NCBI GenBank assembly: GCA_018713055.1
Contig: DVFW01000023.1
Span: 1-8,603, forward strand
DNA: 8,603 bases
Direction: 5' to 3'
DNA from: Scatavimonas merdigallinarum
Lineage (GTDB): Bacteria; Bacillota; Clostridia; Oscillospirales; Acutalibacteraceae
The notes under the pieces were generated by a model. It had not been told where the DNA came from. It ran no database searches and was given only the letters and a program-made list of their open reading frames with translations. The position numbers and the translations under genes were made by a program. Shown in pieces: positions 5,708 to 8,603 of this stretch (positions are counted from its first letter, which is position 1; each line of letters starts with the position of its first letter).

Positions 5708-8359
5708 ATGCAGGCTTTTTTAAGAAAAAGCGAGGATGTTTTACAGGAGTTTTCAGTTTTTGCCGATGCAGGCCTTACAAATGAACAGGTTTTGCAAAGC
5801 AGGGAAAGCCATGGGGAAAACACCTTTACCAGGGCAAAAAAAACGCCTCTTATCAAAAGAATATGGGACGCCGTATGCGAACCTATGGTAATTATGCTTG
5901 TTCTGGCAGATTTGATTGCATTTGGGGTAAATGTGGTACGCGCTTTTACAGGCGAAGAAGCGGACTTTATTGAGTGCGTGGGAATTCTTGTAGCAGTTGC
6001 ACTTTCTGTTGTCATCACAGTGGCAATGGAGGGCAGAAGCGCAAAAGCCTTTGAAGCGCTCAGTAAATTTAATGACGAGGTACATGTCAAGGTTATAAGG
6101 GATGGAAAAACGCAGTATATCACACAAAAGGATGTGGTAGTTGGCGATATTGTCCTGCTTGGTACAGGCGACAAGCTGCCAGCCGACGGCAGGCTGATAC
6201 AGGCAACGTCCCTAACGGCCGACGAATCTGCACTGACAGGTGAAAGCCTGCCCGTTAAAAAAGATGCAGACGCAGTGATGGAAAGCGAAAAAACGCCGGT
6301 GGCAGAGCGGGTAAATATGCTGTATTCCGGTTGTTTTATAACCGGTGGTAATGGGAAAATGGTGGTAACGGCAGTTGGAGACAGTACAGAGTTTGGAAAA
6401 ATAGCAAAGGAACTGTCTGGAACGGAAAAAACAAGCACCCCTCTGCAGGAAAAAATGGCCTCGCTTGGCAAAAAAATTGCCGTGTTGGGCGTTGGAGTAG
6501 CGGCGGTTGTGTTTTTGGTGCAGCTGTTTTTTGTGTTTTTACATGGAACGGCAAGCTTTAATACTGTGTCAGAAGCGTTTATCACAAGTATTGTGCTGAT
6601 AGTTGCCGCCGTACCGGAAGGGCTTCCCACCATTATGGCAGTCTCCCTTGCAATCCATATTATTAAAATGTCCCGGCAAAATGCGCTTGTTAAAAAGATG
6701 GTTGCCTGTGAAACGGTCGGAAGTATTAACGTAATTTGTTCAGACAAAACGGGCACGCTTACAGAAAACAGAATGACAGTGACGGACGTTTACGCAAACG
6801 GCGCGCTCTGCACTCCACAGACGCTGCAAGATACCAGTTTGCTGCAAAACTTTTGTATCAACAGTACGGCAGATGTAGGCTTTGAAGAAAACGCTCCTTC
6901 CTTTATTGGAAATCCAACAGAATGCGCTTTGCTGATCGCAGCGAAAAAGGCGGGGAAAAATTACAAAGAAGCACGTGCGCAGGCGCAGATTGTACATGTT
7001 TTTCCTTTTTCGTCTGAAACAAAAAATATGACTACCATAGTGGAAAAAGATGGGCGCCAGGTTGTATATACAAAGGGAAGTCCGGAAAAAATTCTGGCTA
7101 TGTGCACAATGGAGCTTGCACAAAGAGATGAAGCACAACGGTTGATCCAGCGTTTTCAGGAAAACACCAGCCGCGTGCTGGCTTTTGCACATAGGACGAT
7201 GGTAGGGGTTTCAGAATTTAATGACAACCGGGATCGCATAGAAAGTAAAATGACTTTTGACGGGTTTGTCGCAATTAAAGACCCACTGCGCCGCGACGTG
7301 TATGAGGCGGTGCAACGCTGTGCAAACGCAGGAATCGACATTAAAATGCTTACGGGGGATAATATCGTCACAGCCAGCGCGATCGCAAAGGAACTGCATA
7401 TTTTGGATGATGCCCACATCGCAGTTGAAGCAAAGGAACTGGAAAGTCTTTCTGAGCAGGCGTTTGTTAAAGCGCTTGAAAAAATACGTGTGATTGCAAG
7501 AAGTACGCCGGTGATTAAAATGCGCGTGGTCAACGCACTGAAGGCGCAGGGCAACGTTGTAGCGGTTACAGGGGATGGTATTAACGACGCGCCCGCTTTG
7601 AAAAATGCAGATGTAGGTATTGCCATGGGTATTTCCGGAACAGAGGTATCAAAAGAGGCAAGCGATATTGTACTGCTGGACGACTCATTTTCCACAATTG
7701 TTAAGGCAGTGCAATGGGGCCGCGGCATTTATGAAAACTTCCAGCGCTTTATACAGTTCCAGCTGACGGTCAACCTTTCTTCCGTGCTGGTTGTTCTTAC
7801 CTCTGTGTTGTCGGGGCTTGCCGCACCTTTTACAGCGCTGCAGCTTTTGTGGGTCAATATCATTATGGACGGTCCTCCGGCGCTCACCCTGGGGCTTGAG
7901 CCCGTTCGAGGCAGCCTGATGGAAAGGCGTCCCGTCGGAAGAAATGCATCCATTGTGACAGGGAACATGCTGGGAAGAATTCTGGCCAATGGATTGTTTA
8001 TTTCAATTGTCTTTCTGGCGCAGTATTTTACAAACTTCCTGGGAGCTGCGCCGGAACAGCTTTCAACAGTTTTATTTACGCTGTTTGTCGTTTTTCAGCT
8101 TTTTAACGCGTTTAACAGCAGGGAGCTCGGCAATAGGAGCATATTCCGCAGCTTAGGGGGCAATAAGCTTATGCTGGTGGTGTTTGCCCTGACGTTTGCT
8201 CTACAGGTTGTTATCACTCAGTTTGGCGGCGTGGTGTTTGGTACGGTTCCTCTGCCGCTTTCCATGTGGGTAAAAATTGTCGCCGTGGCTTTTACCGTTA
8301 TATTGGCTTCTGAGCTTGTTAAGCTGGTTTGGCGCTTGTTTTCCAGAAAAAAGGCGTAG
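5708..8359 (+). CDS. P-type cation-transporting ATPase (P2, calcium/manganese exporter type)
   Basis: This 883-residue protein is full length for a P2-type ATPase. The order is cation-ATPase N-terminal region, about 1-55; TM1-2, about 59-106; actuator domain with TGES 177-180; TM3-4, about 256-312, with PEGLP 303-307; phosphorylation site DKTGT with Asp346; nucleotide-binding domain with KGSPE 456-460; TGDN 549-552; TGDGINDAP 621-629; then six C-terminal membrane segments to about 873. It pumps a divalent cation out of the cytoplasm using ATP. TM4 Glu304 and TM6 Asn717/Asp721 match the SERCA site II ligands. At the position of the SERCA site I Glu in TM5, I read Ser692 (segment LTVNLSS), so it resembles one-site PMCA-type pumps. 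The manganese riboswitch upstream argues for Mn2+ export, Ca2+ export or both. The start is set by GGGAGAG at 5693-5699, 8 nt before the ATG. It is the only gene on the riboswitch transcript in view. Confidence 0.95.
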   Translation: MQAFLRKSEDVLQEFSVFADAGLTNEQVLQSRESHGENTFTRAKKTPLIKRIWDAVCEPMVIMLVLADLIAFGVNVVRAFTGEEADFIECVGILVAVALSVVITVAMEGRSAKAFEALSKFNDEVHVKVIRDGKTQYITQKDVVVGDIVLLGTGDKLPADGRLIQATSLTADESALTGESLPVKKDADAVMESEKTPVAERVNMLYSGCFITGGNGKMVVTAVGDSTEFGKIAKELSGTEKTSTPLQEKMASLGKKIAVLGVGVAAVVFLVQLFFVFLHGTASFNTVSEAFITSIVLIVAAVPEGLPTIMAVSLAIHIIKMSRQNALVKKMVACETVGSINVICSDKTGTLTENRMTVTDVYANGALCTPQTLQDTSLLQNFCINSTADVGFEENAPSFIGNPTECALLIAAKKAGKNYKEARAQAQIVHVFPFSSETKNMTTIVEKDGRQVVYTKGSPEKILAMCTMELAQRDEAQRLIQRFQENTSRVLAFAHRTMVGVSEFNDNRDRIESKMTFDGFVAIKDPLRRDVYEAVQRCANAGIDIKMLTGDNIVTASAIAKELHILDDAHIAVEAKELESLSEQAFVKALEKIRVIARSTPVIKMRVVNALKAQGNVVAVTGDGINDAPALKNADVGIAMGISGTEVSKEASDIVLLDDSFSTIVKAVQWGRGIYENFQRFIQFQLTVNLSSVLVVLTSVLSGLAAPFTALQLLWVNIIMDGPPALTLGLEPVRGSLMERRPVGRNASIVTGNMLGRILANGLFISIVFLAQYFTNFLGAAPEQLSTVLFTLFVVFQLFNAFNSRELGNRSIFRSLGGNKLMLVVFALTFALQVVITQFGGVVFGTVPLPLSMWVKIVAVAFTVILASELVKLVWRLFSRKKA

Positions 8360-8489
8360 GGTAAAGAAGTGCGTTTTATAACGGGGCTTGTAAAATGTAT
8401 AAGGCGGCTTATATTTGCTTTAAGTAATTTTACCTATATTTTAAATTTAGATTTTAACTATCTAATCCTCAAAAACCATTGATTTTTCA

Positions 8490-8508
8490 AGGCTTCACGC
8501 CTGTTTTT
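8490..8508 (+). terminator. Very weak hairpin with T-run downstream of the ATPase
   Basis: AGGC (8490-8493) and GCCT (8499-8502) form a 4-bp stem around TTCAC, followed by G and five T. The stem is too short to rely on. The rest of 8360-8489 is AT-rich and I see no gene or other signal in it. Confidence 0.2.
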
Positions 8509-8526
8509 CATTCAAACCTTATCTGT

Positions 8527-8572
8527 TTGCCCTTGTTTTTGCCCTTACGAGCCGAAACAAGGGCAACTTTTT
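8527..8572 (+). terminator. Intrinsic terminator for the ATPase transcript
   Basis: TTGCCCTTGTTT (8527-8538) and AAACAAGGGCAA (8555-8566) form a perfect 12-bp inverted repeat with a 16-nt loop. C and five T follow at 8568-8572. The orientation serves the plus strand only, since the minus-strand reading has no T-run after the hairpin. The loop begins with TTGCCCTT (8539-8546), a direct copy of the left arm's first eight bases. The right arm could pair with either copy, so two alternative hairpins exist. It lies about 170 nt after the ATPase stop. Confidence 0.75.
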
Positions 8573-8603
8573 ATTCCCCGCCGACCACCTTATCCAGCAG
8601 CCT
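8571..8603 (-). CDS. Possible 3' end of a convergent gene (partial, last ten codons)
   Basis: Read on the minus strand from the right edge, this gives ten codons (RLLDKVVGGE) and then TAA at 8573-8571. The local base composition is more GC-rich than the intergenic stretch beside it, which fits the end of a gene. The stop falls at the T-run of the plus-strand terminator, a common convergent arrangement. Ten residues are too few to identify a family, and chance is possible. Confidence 0.35.
   Translation of the reverse strand, partial: RLLDKVVGGE

Noticed and set aside
5674..6756. A 360-codon open reading frame on the minus strand opposite the ATPase
   Set aside because: It lies opposite the conserved actuator and phosphorylation regions of the ATPase. 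Its translation is Ser/Thr-rich low complexity without recognisable motifs, as expected of a shadow frame.

Overview
This looks like a chromosomal segment from a low-to-moderate-GC Gram-positive bacterium, most likely a member of the Clostridia. The grounds are strong AGGAGG-type ribosome binding sites, a textbook sigma-A promoter, a yybP-ykoY-type riboswitch with an intrinsic terminator, a SpoIIAA-like STAS protein, and an NRPS ending in a reductase, a layout typical of gut and anaerobic Clostridia. No insertion sequence, CRISPR array, tRNA or rRNA is visible.

Layout, left to right. (1) Positions 1-4497 hold most or all of a nonribosomal peptide synthetase, ordered carrier (PCP) - condensation - adenylation - PCP - reductase. 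The frame is open at the left edge and the first domain is a carrier with no adenylation domain of its own, so the gene or its partner continues upstream. The terminal reductase implies reductive release of a peptide aldehyde or a product derived from one. (2) A possible promoter precedes a small STAS-domain protein at 4625-4918. (3) Positions 4919-5189 hold no convincing gene. They contain a GC hairpin, a 19-bp near-palindrome, a strong ribosome binding site in front of a three-codon ORF, and two stem-loops. (4) Positions 5190-5387 encode a 65-residue protein with cysteines near both ends and an Asn/Gly-rich tail, which I do not recognise. (5) Positions 5457-5675 are a complete regulatory cassette: a perfect TTGACA-N17-TATAAT promoter, a leader matching the yybP-ykoY manganese riboswitch, and a 15-bp terminator hairpin with a U-tract. 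(6) The cassette controls the P-type cation ATPase at 5708-8359, probably a Ca2+/Mn2+ exporter. (7) The window ends with an intrinsic terminator and possibly the last ten codons of a convergent minus-strand gene.

The best-supported functional unit is the riboswitch with its ATPase: high intracellular manganese should favour read-through and export. The NRPS is a separate unit. The STAS protein and the Cys/Asn/Gly-rich protein have no demonstrable link to either neighbour. The least explained stretch is 4919-5387.
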